A stretch of 43,964 nucleotides of DNA from a virus. Position numbers and translations under genes: made by a program. The stretch spans positions 1-43,964 of IMG/VR virus record IMGVR_UViG_3300028174_000006. One strand, written 5' to 3'. Position 1 is the first letter of the stretch, and each line of letters starts with the position of its first letter. Positions 8,457-17,169 of this stretch are shown here, one piece after another. Under the pieces are notes generated by a model. It searched no databases. It saw only the letters and a list, made by a program, of their open reading frames with translations, and had not been told where the DNA came from.

Positions 8457-9590
8457 ATGGAAACGCACCTCGCAAGACTTTCTCCGTCCTCGGGGGACCT
8501 CAACCAACGTCGGGTCACCTACCTGAGTGGCCGGATGATTTTCTGGGGTCAAACCCTCAAGAAGGACGGGCTCAGCGACATCGCTGCTTCAGCCACCCGG
8601 ATTGGGATGCTGTTGAAGGAGCTTCTCGAGGAAGACTACACTGAGTCCATCTGGGCGGACATCTCAGAGGAGAGGCGCAGGCTCCGAGGCCTCATGTCGT
8701 TCTCCCGGGCAATCAGTGCACTGGGCCGCATCGTAGAGGACCTCGACGATGAGATCCTGAAGCCGCGTCGACTTCTGGCGTCTTCAGCACGGGTCGCCTC
8801 CCGGTACGCCGCTCGCTCGAAGTGGGAGGTCGAGGTCATGGTCCGCAACAAGCGGACGCGGAAGGTCGACACCAAGCTCACCACAGTGAGTGCCGACTCA
8901 GAAGAGACTGCCAAGGCCATCGCCGGAGCCAAGTACCGGTCTCAGGGCAACCTGCACGACGTGGGCTTCGCCCGCCCCAAGAAGGCTTCTGACAGTCTCT
9001 TCGAAGTGATCGGAGCGGCTGCCCGCCATATCTGGGGTCGTTCCGGTTGGTCCGTGTACAACATGAGGGACACCTACGCAATTACATTGCAAGGAGCCCC
9101 CGAGTACAGAGGCGCCAACTTCACCGATATCGACCACCTCCTCAAGATTGCGAATGAGGGCGACGTAGAGGACTTCCTCCACGCCTTGAAGGCAGGCCTT
9201 CGGAGATGGGGTCGCGCCCATTCCGAAGAGATCGACAGCGGCGACTACCAGCCCAAGAAGGTCGGGATTTCCTTCATGGATGATTCCAACCAGCGGCAAG
9301 CCTGGGCCATAGACCTTGGTAGTGCGTTCAAAAAGCTCGGGATTCGGCAGGCCGCCACCACGATAGAGATCGGCAAGAAGACGGGCATCGAGTATGACGC
9401 CCGGAAGAAGCAGTTCACCGCTGAGATGAGCATGCTCCGGGGGGGCTTCCCGGCCACGTTGGTGAACCCTTCCACGGGTGGCAAGATGACGTTCCGCAAC
9501 CCAGAAGCCACCCGGGATCGCGAATACGAGGTTCAGTACTGGACCCTCTACGGACCTCAGGCCCATACTCTCCGCGTCTACAATGACTGA
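8457..9590 (+). CDS. Two-domain accessory protein with RVASRY signature
   Basis: 377 aa, no overall family recognised. Residues 1-~105 are helical (MLLKELLEEDYTESIWADIS; charged helix to ~100). The signature S-S-A-R-V-A-S-R-Y (RVASRY = 112-117) then separates this from a C-terminal part (from ~122) that starts with a beta strand (KWEVEVMVRNKRTRKVDTK), as in small transcription/SH3-like or phage inhibitor-type folds. The rest is alpha/beta (~180-377). The placement of the signature exactly between two domains is the pattern seen in several proteins here and suggests a linker or processing site. The ribosome site is close (AGAGG only 2 nt before ATG). Its end overlaps the ATGACTGAG of the next gene. 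Confidence 0.65.
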   Translation: METHLARLSPSSGDLNQRRVTYLSGRMIFWGQTLKKDGLSDIAASATRIGMLLKELLEEDYTESIWADISEERRRLRGLMSFSRAISALGRIVEDLDDEILKPRRLLASSARVASRYAARSKWEVEVMVRNKRTRKVDTKLTTVSADSEETAKAIAGAKYRSQGNLHDVGFARPKKASDSLFEVIGAAARHIWGRSGWSVYNMRDTYAITLQGAPEYRGANFTDIDHLLKIANEGDVEDFLHALKAGLRRWGRAHSEEIDSGDYQPKKVGISFMDDSNQRQAWAIDLGSAFKKLGIRQAATTIEIGKKTGIEYDARKKQFTAEMSMLRGGFPATLVNPSTGGKMTFRNPEATRDREYEVQYWTLYGPQAHTLRVYND

Positions 9591-9597
9591 GGCTCTT

Positions 9598-10692
9598 ATG
9601 AAGAATAGCAAGGTCGCCCAGATCCTCGCAGAAGAAGGGTTGATCACTGCCTCCTATACGGGGAACCCAGACGGCCAGCCCATCTACCCGGTAGAGATCG
9701 ACCACGGCTACGACCAGCCCCTCTCCGGGGGCACCGACATCATGAAGCGTGTCGTCGACCAGTTCCGCGAGGAGCAGGGTTCCGAGCCCCGAGAGAAGAA
9801 CCCTCGGCTTGCGAGCCTAAAGATCAAGCAGAAGACCTTCTCAGACGGGGTGTACACCCACAAGGAGAAGGGCCAGTTCGAGGTCTTCGACGGCTCCAAG
9901 AAGCTCGGTGAGCTTTGGAAGGGCATGGACGGTTGGTGGCACACCAGTCTGGATGGACCCGGTGGCGTGAGGTTCCGCAAGCGGAAGGACGCAGTGGACT
10001 CCTTCCTTGAGGGAATGGGCAAGGGTCAGGGTCCTCGCGAGTTCGAGTACACCAACGAGGAGCTGGATCGCAAGAACCGACGCCGGTCTTCGGAGAAGCG
10101 AGCCCGATCTCGTGAAGTCGAAGCGGAGATGCTGGGCGAGCGTCTGATGGCTCTCACATCCCGGACGCCAAGCGAACACCTGAAGAGGGTGGACCGTTAC
10201 TACAGCGTGGTCCATGAGATCGGGATGAACCTCACCCGACTGTCGGAAACGACTTCCCCGACCTTTGATGAGGAAGAGCGCCAGCTGCTTGTGCGGGAGA
10301 TCCTCGAGGGCTTGCGCTACATCAAGCGCGACCATCCCCTTTCCGTGCTCCGGGCCACTTTGGAGGAGGCCGAGGCCGCACAGAGCTGGATCGATGGCGT
10401 GGGGGATCTCCTAAGTCAGTACAAGCCACCCAAGCGGGCGGGCTACGGGTTTTCTGAACAGGACCTGGAAGACCTGGGTTTCTCCCCCGGAGAGAGGGTC
10501 AAGCTGCGGAAGGCGGTGAACTGGGTCAACCGAGGCGGGCTTCGCAACAGGAAGGAGCTTCGCACCGCATGGATTGCTGAAGGAACCACCCTGGAAGTGG
10601 GTAGCTACGATTTCCCTCGCATCGAAGTTCTTGACGTAAAGACGGGCGAGCTGTTCACTGTTCGTGCGAGAGAGCTTGAGGCTGCTACATGA
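9598..10692 (+). CDS. Hypothetical protein, 364 aa, with capsid-targeting-like N-terminus
   Basis: No family recognised. I prefer the ATG at 9598 (TGAGG 5 nt upstream) to the ATG at 9583 overlapping the previous gene. The N-terminus M-K-N-S-K-V-A-Q-I-L-A-E-E-G resembles phage T4 capsid-targeting leaders (M-K-x-Y-x-x-F-I-x-E) and includes an L-x-x-E match to the T4 prohead protease preference. A similar peptide is encoded at 20480. Residues ~85-150 look beta-rich with aromatics (FEVFDGSKKLGELWKGMDGWW). The middle is a basic helix (KNRRRSSEKRARSREVEAE), then a helical bundle. The C-terminus is a beta domain. The downstream gene overlaps by ATGA. Confidence 0.6.
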   Translation: MKNSKVAQILAEEGLITASYTGNPDGQPIYPVEIDHGYDQPLSGGTDIMKRVVDQFREEQGSEPREKNPRLASLKIKQKTFSDGVYTHKEKGQFEVFDGSKKLGELWKGMDGWWHTSLDGPGGVRFRKRKDAVDSFLEGMGKGQGPREFEYTNEELDRKNRRRSSEKRARSREVEAEMLGERLMALTSRTPSEHLKRVDRYYSVVHEIGMNLTRLSETTSPTFDEEERQLLVREILEGLRYIKRDHPLSVLRATLEEAEAAQSWIDGVGDLLSQYKPPKRAGYGFSEQDLEDLGFSPGERVKLRKAVNWVNRGGLRNRKELRTAWIAEGTTLEVGSYDFPRIEVLDVKTGELFTVRARELEAAT

Positions 10693-11639
10693 GTTCCCGC
10701 ACTGCCCGCGCTGATGTGACCCCCGTCCGCCAGAGGACGCAATACAGCTGTATGGCAACGTCCATGATGATGTGCCTCCGAGCTCTCGGGCATGACTGCA
10801 ACGAGGACGAGGTCAACAAGGTGATGGGGGCGACCCCATCCAAGGGCGCGTGCTGGGAGCAGGCCCTCGCCACGGCCCAGCACTACGGCTGCCGGGCCAC
10901 GTTGACGTGCCCCTCAACGGTCACCCAGCTGAAGGGTTGGACCGACGCGAAGAAGCCGGTGATGATCGCCTGGAACCCCGAGGGTCGCGACTGGTCCCAC
11001 GCCTCGTGTGTGTTCGACGTCACTGAAGGTCTCCCAGAGGACATCCCGCCTGAGGCGATCGTCCAGGGCTCCGGCCCTGGTCTGTACGTGTGGGTCGCGG
11101 ACTCGAACATTCCGCACCCGGAGAAGCTCATCCGCGTTGTGCACGAGGACGAGTTCTACAAGAAGTGGTACGAGAAGTGGCCTCAGTACCTGGTGCGGCG
11201 TCCTGCCTTGATGCTGGAGCGAGAGATCTCCGCCGGGGGGCGCCAGATGATGGCCTCGTCCAGGGGCCTGGTTCCTCGGGCGTCTCCCGATAGGGTCTCC
11301 TCACGCTACGCAGCGTCCCAGGGCAGACTCGATCAGAGAACCAGGTCCATCATCAACGGGCAACTGGACCGCCGAGGCCTCGGCGGCAACGCTCGCTTTC
11401 GCCGAGCCGAAGACGGCTATGTCCTGGCTCTCGACATCCTGGGTCAGGAAGGCATCGAGCTTGACGAGGTGGTGAATTCCCACCTGTTCCGCCTGGACGC
11501 CGGGACCTTGAACATCGACCTGGCCTTCAGCAACTCGGACGATCCGTTCTCTCCCCTGAGCATCTCCAACTCGATGTTGCACCTGTCGTACACGAAGCTC
11601 GGGAACGACAAGTACGAAGTTCTGACCTACCTGACTTGA
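10689..11639 (+). CDS. C39-like cysteine peptidase fused to a second domain
   Basis: 316 aa. Residues ~10-140 look like a papain-like C39-type peptidase: R-T-Q-Y-S-C21-M-A-T-S (nucleophile Cys in the Q-x-x-x-C-x-x-x-S context), a central helix pair, S-H104-A-S-C-V-F-D (catalytic His strand) and an Asp/Asn at V-A-D-S-N (138-140). C39 peptidases cleave leader peptides or other peptides; the target here is unknown. A linker ending in P-D-R-V-S-S-R-Y (RVSSRY = 202-207) leads to a ~100-residue C-terminal alpha/beta domain without a family match. The linker signature is shared with neighbouring proteins. No transmembrane or ABC domain is present, so it is not a bacteriocin exporter. Overlaps the upstream gene (ATGA). 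Confidence 0.6.
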   Translation: MSSRTARADVTPVRQRTQYSCMATSMMMCLRALGHDCNEDEVNKVMGATPSKGACWEQALATAQHYGCRATLTCPSTVTQLKGWTDAKKPVMIAWNPEGRDWSHASCVFDVTEGLPEDIPPEAIVQGSGPGLYVWVADSNIPHPEKLIRVVHEDEFYKKWYEKWPQYLVRRPALMLEREISAGGRQMMASSRGLVPRASPDRVSSRYAASQGRLDQRTRSIINGQLDRRGLGGNARFRRAEDGYVLALDILGQEGIELDEVVNSHLFRLDAGTLNIDLAFSNSDDPFSPLSISNSMLHLSYTKLGNDKYEVLTYLT

Positions 11640-11646
11640 GGATCTG

Positions 11647-12648
11647 ATGCACAGCCGATACCAGAAGTTCTACGACGAGGTCCTGGCCTTTCTCGAGAGC
11701 GGTGAGTTTCGCAAGTTGACAGGACTGGCCGAGCGAATTGACGCTCAGGTGGGAGAGGACACGACAGTCGCTCTCGTTACCATGATCCACAACGACCGGG
11801 CCACTAGCCAGCGGGTGAAGTCTCGAGCAGAGACGGCACACCGTTTGCTCTCGTTCAAGAGGACTTCCCCTGAGCGGCTCGCCGCCCGATACGCCCAGAA
11901 GATGGCGAGTGAAGTGTACGTGGACGAGAACGGGGTGGCCCATGACGACGAGGGCAATTCCTGGCCGGTCAGAGGGTGGGGTGAGGGCACTTACGGCGGG
12001 CGCAACAAGACCCGTATCGTGATGCAGGCTCCCCAAGAGCGGAGCTACTCTCCCAGGAAGCCTCGGAACACTGTCCCTGATCTCCAGAAGCGTATCCGCA
12101 GGCTGCTCCTGGTTTTGGAGACGACCCGGGAGACCAAGTCCAAGAAGTTCCTCCGAGAGAAGTCGAATTCGACTTCCATGACTGCCGGACAGCTTCGGTG
12201 GGTTGAGAGCCTGGAGAACAAGTACAAGCGAAAGCTGGCCGACATGCCGGATGACCCGCCCCTCAAGATCACCTTCTCTGGGGTGACAGTTGACGGGAGC
12301 AAGTTGCGACCTGCCGACCAGGCCAAGATCGAAAAGCACTTCGGCCTCACCCCTGGCAGGGGCAACGACCTCGTGATTGGCCCAAGGGTTTCAGCCCCTA
12401 CGCCTGTCTCGGCACCCAAGCCCTCGCCTGCGGGGCCTGTGGATCGGTTCCAATTCGATCGCGGGGAAATCCAGAAGATGGTCCCCATCTTGGAGCGCCT
12501 CGTAGCTAAGACTCAGAACCGGATGTTCGAGAGCTTCTTGAGTGATCTGAAGGCGGGCAAGGGCCTCTCCGACAAGCAGCTGAAGGCGATCCGACACAAG
12601 CTGTACCAGACCGGGGGACGCGCCGACGCTGCCCTCTTTAAGAGGTAG
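11647..12648 (+). CDS. Helical accessory protein with RLAARY signature
   Basis: 333 aa, no family recognised. Residues 1-~72 are a helical domain; P-E-R-L-A-A-R-Y (RLAARY = 77-82) follows, then a short loop and a mostly helical, basic C-terminal region. Two helix pairs of similar pattern are visible: S-M-T-A-G-Q-L-R-W-V-E-S-L (~178-190) and G-L-S-D-K-Q-L-K-A-I (~306-315), reminiscent of the 'L-S-x-K-Q-x-x' helices at the ends of DNA-processing proteins. A Pro/Ala-rich linker (VSAPTPVSAPKPSPAGP) lies near 250-268. GAGG is properly spaced before ATG 11647. The last gene of this hypothetical block. Confidence 0.6.
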   Translation: MHSRYQKFYDEVLAFLESGEFRKLTGLAERIDAQVGEDTTVALVTMIHNDRATSQRVKSRAETAHRLLSFKRTSPERLAARYAQKMASEVYVDENGVAHDDEGNSWPVRGWGEGTYGGRNKTRIVMQAPQERSYSPRKPRNTVPDLQKRIRRLLLVLETTRETKSKKFLREKSNSTSMTAGQLRWVESLENKYKRKLADMPDDPPLKITFSGVTVDGSKLRPADQAKIEKHFGLTPGRGNDLVIGPRVSAPTPVSAPKPSPAGPVDRFQFDRGEIQKMVPILERLVAKTQNRMFESFLSDLKAGKGLSDKQLKAIRHKLYQTGGRADAALFKR

Positions 12649-12674
12649 CGGTACAGAGCCTATCCTCCCCTCCG

Positions 12675-12690
12675 GGTAGAGGATACTATG
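12675..12690 (+). promoter_or_regulatory. GGTAGAG leader element
   Basis: GGTAGAGGATACTATG lies at the start of the next gene (ATG 12688). It shares the GGTAGR...CTAT pattern with 6336, 8428, 21808 and 22446. GAGG serves as Shine-Dalgarno with 5-nt spacing. Confidence 0.35.
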
Positions 12691-13587
12691 TCCAAGAAGC
12701 TCACAGGTGCCCAGAAGCCATTCACTGTCCTGGTGGCCCACATCCGGGGGGGCAGCGACCCTTCCAAGGGGACTGCGGGGAACCCGGTGAAGGTGCGCAC
12801 GGCCATGACCATGCAGCACTTCGTGGAGGTTCCGGGTCGTGGGCCGAAGGGTGTGGACCAGGGAACGACCCCAGGCACTGCCACCCGTTTGGGGCATGTG
12901 CAGTACACTACGGACACCCTGCCCGTGAACGCAACAGGTACCATCACCGTCGGAACAGCAGCCCTTGCGGGACCCACCACGGTTCTCCTCGGAAACTATG
13001 TCCTGACATCTGGTGAGGACTTCGCAGTCGTTCAGGCAACAGCGACCGCGACTGTGGTCGCATTCCCTTCCACAGCCACTCTGACTGTCGGAGGCACTGC
13101 TCTCACCGACGCAGGCGGAGCTCGCACTCCGGGAAGCGACGACTACGACGGCACCCTGGGTTCCGCCGCGTTGATCGCTGCGGACATCGTAGCCGCCATC
13201 AACGATGCCGCGAACAGCTTTGCCGCGATCGCGACAGCCTCAGATGCCGGAGGAGGAGCAATCACTCTGACTGCGGTGAGTCTGGGGGGACCTGGCGACG
13301 CGGTGACCCTGACTACTTCGGATGCGGGGGACATCACTGTCAGTGGTGCGACGTTCGACGGCAGCGTGGACGGTACAGCCACCAACCTCGCGGCAGCCAT
13401 CAGCTTTCCCGGGTACAGCGCGACCTCAGTGGACGACGTGGTCACGGTCACCGGCCCTGTGGGTCCAGAGGGCAACTACGCCCTCTTCCGTGCGGGCGGG
13501 AGTTCCCCCTACGTGTTCACCCTCAGTCCTGACAACGGGTCTATGTCCGGAGCAGAGCCTGCTCTCGGCCCGATTGTCTCTGTGTAG
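12688..13587 (+). CDS. Beta-rich virion protein with shared insertion domain
   Basis: 299 aa, Ala/Thr/Gly-rich, with almost no Cys and the composition of a surface-exposed virion protein. Residues ~131-229 are a ~100-residue beta domain (T-L-T-V-G-G-T-A-L-T ... A-A-I-N-D-A ... G-D-A-V-T-L-T ... G-A-T-F-D-G). The same domain occurs inside the beta-helix protein at 18921 and related units occur in the sheath. Such domains are common in phage tail and head surface proteins. Placed upstream of the terminase genes. Possible head decoration or fibre protein; exact role unknown. Confidence 0.65.
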   Translation: MSKKLTGAQKPFTVLVAHIRGGSDPSKGTAGNPVKVRTAMTMQHFVEVPGRGPKGVDQGTTPGTATRLGHVQYTTDTLPVNATGTITVGTAALAGPTTVLLGNYVLTSGEDFAVVQATATATVVAFPSTATLTVGGTALTDAGGARTPGSDDYDGTLGSAALIAADIVAAINDAANSFAAIATASDAGGGAITLTAVSLGGPGDAVTLTTSDAGDITVSGATFDGSVDGTATNLAAAISFPGYSATSVDDVVTVTGPVGPEGNYALFRAGGSSPYVFTLSPDNGSMSGAEPALGPIVSV

Positions 13588-13599
13588 TAGGGAGTTCAG

Positions 13600-14298
13600 A
13601 TGCCTCCAAAGACCAAGGCCCCACAGACCCAGGAAGATCGCAAGTACATCCTGGACAACCTGCCGGAAGGAACAGTCCGGGTTTCGGTAATCAACGAGCA
13701 AGGAGCTCAGCAGTACAAGCGTCCTGACGACGTCGACGTTGTCAACGACGAGATCGCGCTTTCCCTTGAGGGGATTCCCGTAGTCATGCGGGGAAAGCCG
13801 GGACGCCGCCCCAAGAACCAGCTGCAGCCGGTGACACCCCAGATTGCTGAGGTAGCCCAGGCGCGGGAAGACCACATCGACGGCAGTCCGTTGATGCGAG
13901 ACGCCCGGAAGAACACAGGCAGCGATAGTGTTCTGGACCTCGTCCTGGTTGGTCTCTCCGAAGAAGCGAGCCACATCGAGTTCGAGCGCATGGAGGCCCA
14001 GCGTCACGGGCGCGGAGAAGACGCTGCCAACCTGGCCTCAAAGCGAGCACGAATCCTAAAGGCCCTGGCCGACACACTCATCAAGAGGAAGCAGGTCGGT
14101 GCGGGCGGCATGATTGACCTGGACGCCGGACCCTTCCAGGTCCTCTTCCAGTACCAGCTCGAGACCTTCAAGGAAGCCATGAAGCACAGTGGCTGTCGGG
14201 CTGAGCAGATCGAGCAGACCTTCACACACCTGGTGGGCAACCTCGACGACGACTGGAAGGAAGAGGCTCGAGCCCGTATGCGGGAGAAGATGAAGTGA
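13600..14298 (+). CDS. Candidate small terminase subunit
   Basis: 232 aa, directly upstream of TerL with a GTGA overlap, the usual place for TerS. The N-terminal ~75 residues are a small beta/basic region (GKPGRRPKNQ near 66-75). The C-terminal ~125 residues are predicted helical: S-K-R-A-R-I-L-K-A-L-A-D-T-L-I-K, G-M-I-D-L-D-A-G-P-F, Q-Y-Q-L-E-T-F-K-E-A. This suits an oligomerising subunit. TerS proteins are too divergent to recognise by eye, so the call rests on position and helical layout. GGGAG precedes ATG 13600. Confidence 0.5.
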   Translation: MPPKTKAPQTQEDRKYILDNLPEGTVRVSVINEQGAQQYKRPDDVDVVNDEIALSLEGIPVVMRGKPGRRPKNQLQPVTPQIAEVAQAREDHIDGSPLMRDARKNTGSDSVLDLVLVGLSEEASHIEFERMEAQRHGRGEDAANLASKRARILKALADTLIKRKQVGAGGMIDLDAGPFQVLFQYQLETFKEAMKHSGCRAEQIEQTFTHLVGNLDDDWKEEARARMREKMK

Positions 14299-16238
14299 GT
14301 CTGGCAGAGCTCGCAGCAGCCGTCGGACGCCGGTCGGCCGACGAGCAGGTGTCCGACATCGCGGACATCATCACCTTCGTAGAGTCGGACTGGGGTCTGG
14401 GTCTACGGCTGTACCCAGTGCAGCGGGTGATTCTGAAGGCTCACTACGGAATGGAGCTGGACGACAACCCGCACGGGTTCCCGCTCGATGTTCCGATCCC
14501 GAAGAGCCATCCGAACTACGACATTGAGCTCACGGACCTCGATGGGTTCTACAAGTTCCGGGTCCATACTACGGACTGGCGTAGGGAGAAGGACCAGTAC
14601 CTCACAGAGGCCGGATACCTGCGGTATCTGTACGACAACAAGCGGTGTAACATCCGCGAGGTCATCCCGGGCAAAGAACGCCGGGAGATGGTGCTGTCGG
14701 TCGGTCGACGTTCTGGCAAGACCCTCATCACCTCTTGCATCGTTGCCTACGAGACCTACAAGCTGTTGCTCAAGGGGAACGCGCAGCACTACTACGGAGT
14801 GTCGGCCTCCAACGTCATCCAGCTGATCTCTGTTGCCACCGACAGGGATCAGGCAGGGCTTCTATACCAGGAAGCCTCGGGGCACTTTCAAAAGTGCGAC
14901 TTCTACAAGGCGTACACAGCGAACGCAACCCAGAGCTTCGCGACCTTCCAGACCCCGCACGACATCGACCGATACGGGAGCTACAGGGACAACCCGAAGG
15001 CTCGCTACTCGGTCAAGGTCACGTTCAAGTCCTGTGTGGCCAAGGGGCTTCGAGGAGGCAACAACATCCTCGTCGCCCTGGATGAGGCCGCTCACTTCGG
15101 TGAGAAGGGGCAGGCGTCCGCTGACGAGGTCTACCAGGCTGTTGAGCCCTCCACCCGGACCTTCTCTCCGAAGGACCCCCGGGACAAGACCCGTGTCCTG
15201 AGAGGACCAGACGGCAAGCACATGCCGAATGAGGGGCGGATCATCCTGATCTCGTCGCCTCTCGGCAAGCAGGGGTTGTTCTACAAGCAGTACCTGCTGG
15301 GCTTCGGTGATAACCAGGCTGCGGACAATCTGCTCTGTATCCAGGCTCCTACCTGGGAGGTCAACCCTACGGTCCCGGCCGAGACCTTTGTGGGGTCTTA
15401 CCTCAAGGATCCCGCTGTCTTCTTCACGGAGTTCGGGGCCGAGTTCACGGACCGTACACGAGGCTGGCTTGAGTCTCCTGAGGACTTGCTGGCCTGTATT
15501 GATGCGAACCTCCGACCGAAGACTCGCGCAGCGCCGCGCATGCCCCACTTCATGGGTCTGGACGTCGCCCTGGTAGGGGACTACAGCGCTCTGGCGATCG
15601 GGCACAACGACACGGAAGGCCGAGTGGTTCTGGATGCGTACGAGCGCATTCGAGCCGGGGAGGGGGACTACATCGGGCTCGAGCGTCTGGAGTTCGAAGA
15701 TGTAGCCGACTGGGTTCGCGCCTGGTCCCGCCGTTTCTACATTGAAGAGGGGATCTTCGACCAGTGGGCTGGTATCCCCATGGAGCAGTCCCTAAAGCGG
15801 AAGGGTCTGGCGCAGCTTCTTTCGGTACACCACACCCGGCAGCTGTCAAGCCGGATGTTCCAGAACTTCAAGAACCTCATGATGGATCGGAAGCTGGTCC
15901 TCTACGACTGGCCTCTCCCCGCCGACCCCATAGACGGAGAACACGGAGATCTTATCGCGGAGCTCCTGGAGCTTCAGGCTGAGTACATCAGCAAGTATAT
16001 CATCAAGGTGGAAGCCCCAGACATGGCTGGGAAGCACGACGACCTCTCGGACGCAGTGGTCCGGATGGTGTGGTGCGCCACGCAGAATGGTATGAAGACC
16101 CATGCAGTCACAGGTCATAGGTCTCAGGGCGGGTCCCCTGGCTATTCCCGCTTCGGAAGGCAGCCTACTGCTCGGGGGAACGGCGGAAGCCATCCCTCTC
16201 GGCAAATCTTTCCGGGCTCGACCGGGCGCAAGAGGTAG
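14295..16238 (+). CDS. terL: Terminase large subunit (packaging ATPase/nuclease)
   Basis: 647 aa motor that docks on the portal, pumps DNA and cuts concatemers. ATPase: Walker A S-V-G-R-R-S-G-K142-T (135-143), Walker B I-L-V-A-L-D263-E264-A, and coupling motif I-L-I-S-S-P. Nuclease (RNase H fold): F-M-G-L-D423-V-A-L-V-G-D429-Y-S, and the distal acidic cluster D582-D583-L-S-D586. The GTG start at 14295 overlaps the previous stop. Length fits T4-type and related large terminases. The last ~55 residues are a low-complexity basic/Gly/Ser tail. Very confident. Confidence 0.95.
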   Translation: MSLAELAAAVGRRSADEQVSDIADIITFVESDWGLGLRLYPVQRVILKAHYGMELDDNPHGFPLDVPIPKSHPNYDIELTDLDGFYKFRVHTTDWRREKDQYLTEAGYLRYLYDNKRCNIREVIPGKERREMVLSVGRRSGKTLITSCIVAYETYKLLLKGNAQHYYGVSASNVIQLISVATDRDQAGLLYQEASGHFQKCDFYKAYTANATQSFATFQTPHDIDRYGSYRDNPKARYSVKVTFKSCVAKGLRGGNNILVALDEAAHFGEKGQASADEVYQAVEPSTRTFSPKDPRDKTRVLRGPDGKHMPNEGRIILISSPLGKQGLFYKQYLLGFGDNQAADNLLCIQAPTWEVNPTVPAETFVGSYLKDPAVFFTEFGAEFTDRTRGWLESPEDLLACIDANLRPKTRAAPRMPHFMGLDVALVGDYSALAIGHNDTEGRVVLDAYERIRAGEGDYIGLERLEFEDVADWVRAWSRRFYIEEGIFDQWAGIPMEQSLKRKGLAQLLSVHHTRQLSSRMFQNFKNLMMDRKLVLYDWPLPADPIDGEHGDLIAELLELQAEYISKYIIKVEAPDMAGKHDDLSDAVVRMVWCATQNGMKTHAVTGHRSQGGSPGYSRFGRQPTARGNGGSHPSRQIFPGSTGRKR

Positions 16239-16241
16239 TCA

Positions 16242-16811
16242 GTGGCCCACATCCAGAACTCATCGATTCAAGACGCCGGGGATGTGGAGCTCTTCTTCCC
16301 AGGCGACAGGTTCCCCGTGGTGGCTGGGGCTACCCTTCGCTCAACGGGATGGCGCGGCGGGTTGTGGGTGATGTATGCAACCGGCGACAGCGACTTCACG
16401 GTGGAAGTCAGCGACGGCAACTCCGCAGCCGGGTTTCTACTGTTTGCCTCTGAGGACTACAGCATCATTCGCCCCAACGGCACTGGGCCCGGCTCTCCAG
16501 AGAACTGGGTGTCGCACCAGTTTCTGTCTGGGGTCGGGGGCCAGAACGTCGCGACCATGGTGAACGGAGGCACCCGAGCTTTCTTCAAGGTCTACGAGAC
16601 AGTCGCTCTTTCTGGGGGTGCTCGGACAGGGGGCGCTATCACCTACACCCTGGGCGAGAGTCTCAAGGTGAGTGAAAACGGGCTCCTGTGCAACGATTCT
16701 GACGGAGAGTTGTCAACAGCTGGGGTAACTACTCCCATCGTGGTCGGTATAGTGTCAGCGATCCCTTCCTCCGGGAACGGGGATCGTCTGGCTATGGACA
16801 TGAAGTACTGA
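16242..16811 (+). CDS. Small beta-rich head or decoration-type protein
   Basis: 189 aa between TerL and portal. Starts GTG 16242, 3 nt after the TerL stop. Beta-rich throughout with a Gly/Ser-rich middle. The C-terminal third (Y-T-L-G-E-S-L-K-V-S-E-N-G-L-L, then T-P-I-V-V-G-I-V-S-A-I-P-S) follows a pattern I associate with capsid-decoration or head-stabilising proteins: a strand, 'NGLL', 'VVG-V-A-P' and a terminal strand. No enzyme motifs. Role as virion protein is inference from location and composition. Confidence 0.55.
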   Translation: MAHIQNSSIQDAGDVELFFPGDRFPVVAGATLRSTGWRGGLWVMYATGDSDFTVEVSDGNSAAGFLLFASEDYSIIRPNGTGPGSPENWVSHQFLSGVGGQNVATMVNGGTRAFFKVYETVALSGGARTGGAITYTLGESLKVSENGLLCNDSDGELSTAGVTTPIVVGIVSAIPSSGNGDRLAMDMKY

Positions 16812-16821
16812 GAGATGGTCA

Positions 16822-17169
16822 TTGAGTAGACTCCGCGCCAGCACAGCTCCCTCAGACAGCGACCGTCAGATCGCTGAGCATCTCGATCGTGCAGAGCGGG
16901 AGTTGGAGTCAGCGATCGCGGTCGCTCGCCAGGGTCGCCCTTCCTTCGGAGTGCGAGCTCGTCGGACTGAAAGGGACCTGGGCCGAGCACTGGGGTTCCT
17001 CCAGGACATCTCTACGATGGCGCCGCGCTACAGCGCCGGTGATCCGGATTCTATGTCGGAGGAAGAGCGCAACCGTCTGGCCCGTGTTGCAAGAGAAGAG
17101 AAGAGGTTGCTGGAGTACAATGCGCAGCGACAACAAGAGCGGGCTGGAGAGGTAGATATCCATGAGTGA
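16822..17169 (+). CDS. Small coiled-coil protein, 115 aa
   Basis: No family recognised. Starts with TTG at 16822 after GAGATGG; an ATG at 16815 closes after four codons. Nearly all helix: two Arg/Glu-rich amphipathic helices (Q-I-A-E-H-L-D-R-A-E-R-E-L-E; N-R-L-A-R-V-A-R-E-E-K-R-L-L). Overlaps the portal start by 8 nt (ATGAGTGA), so translation is probably coupled. May be a portal-associated or adaptor peptide. Confidence 0.55.
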   Translation: MSRLRASTAPSDSDRQIAEHLDRAERELESAIAVARQGRPSFGVRARRTERDLGRALGFLQDISTMAPRYSAGDPDSMSEEERNRLARVAREEKRLLEYNAQRQQERAGEVDIHE

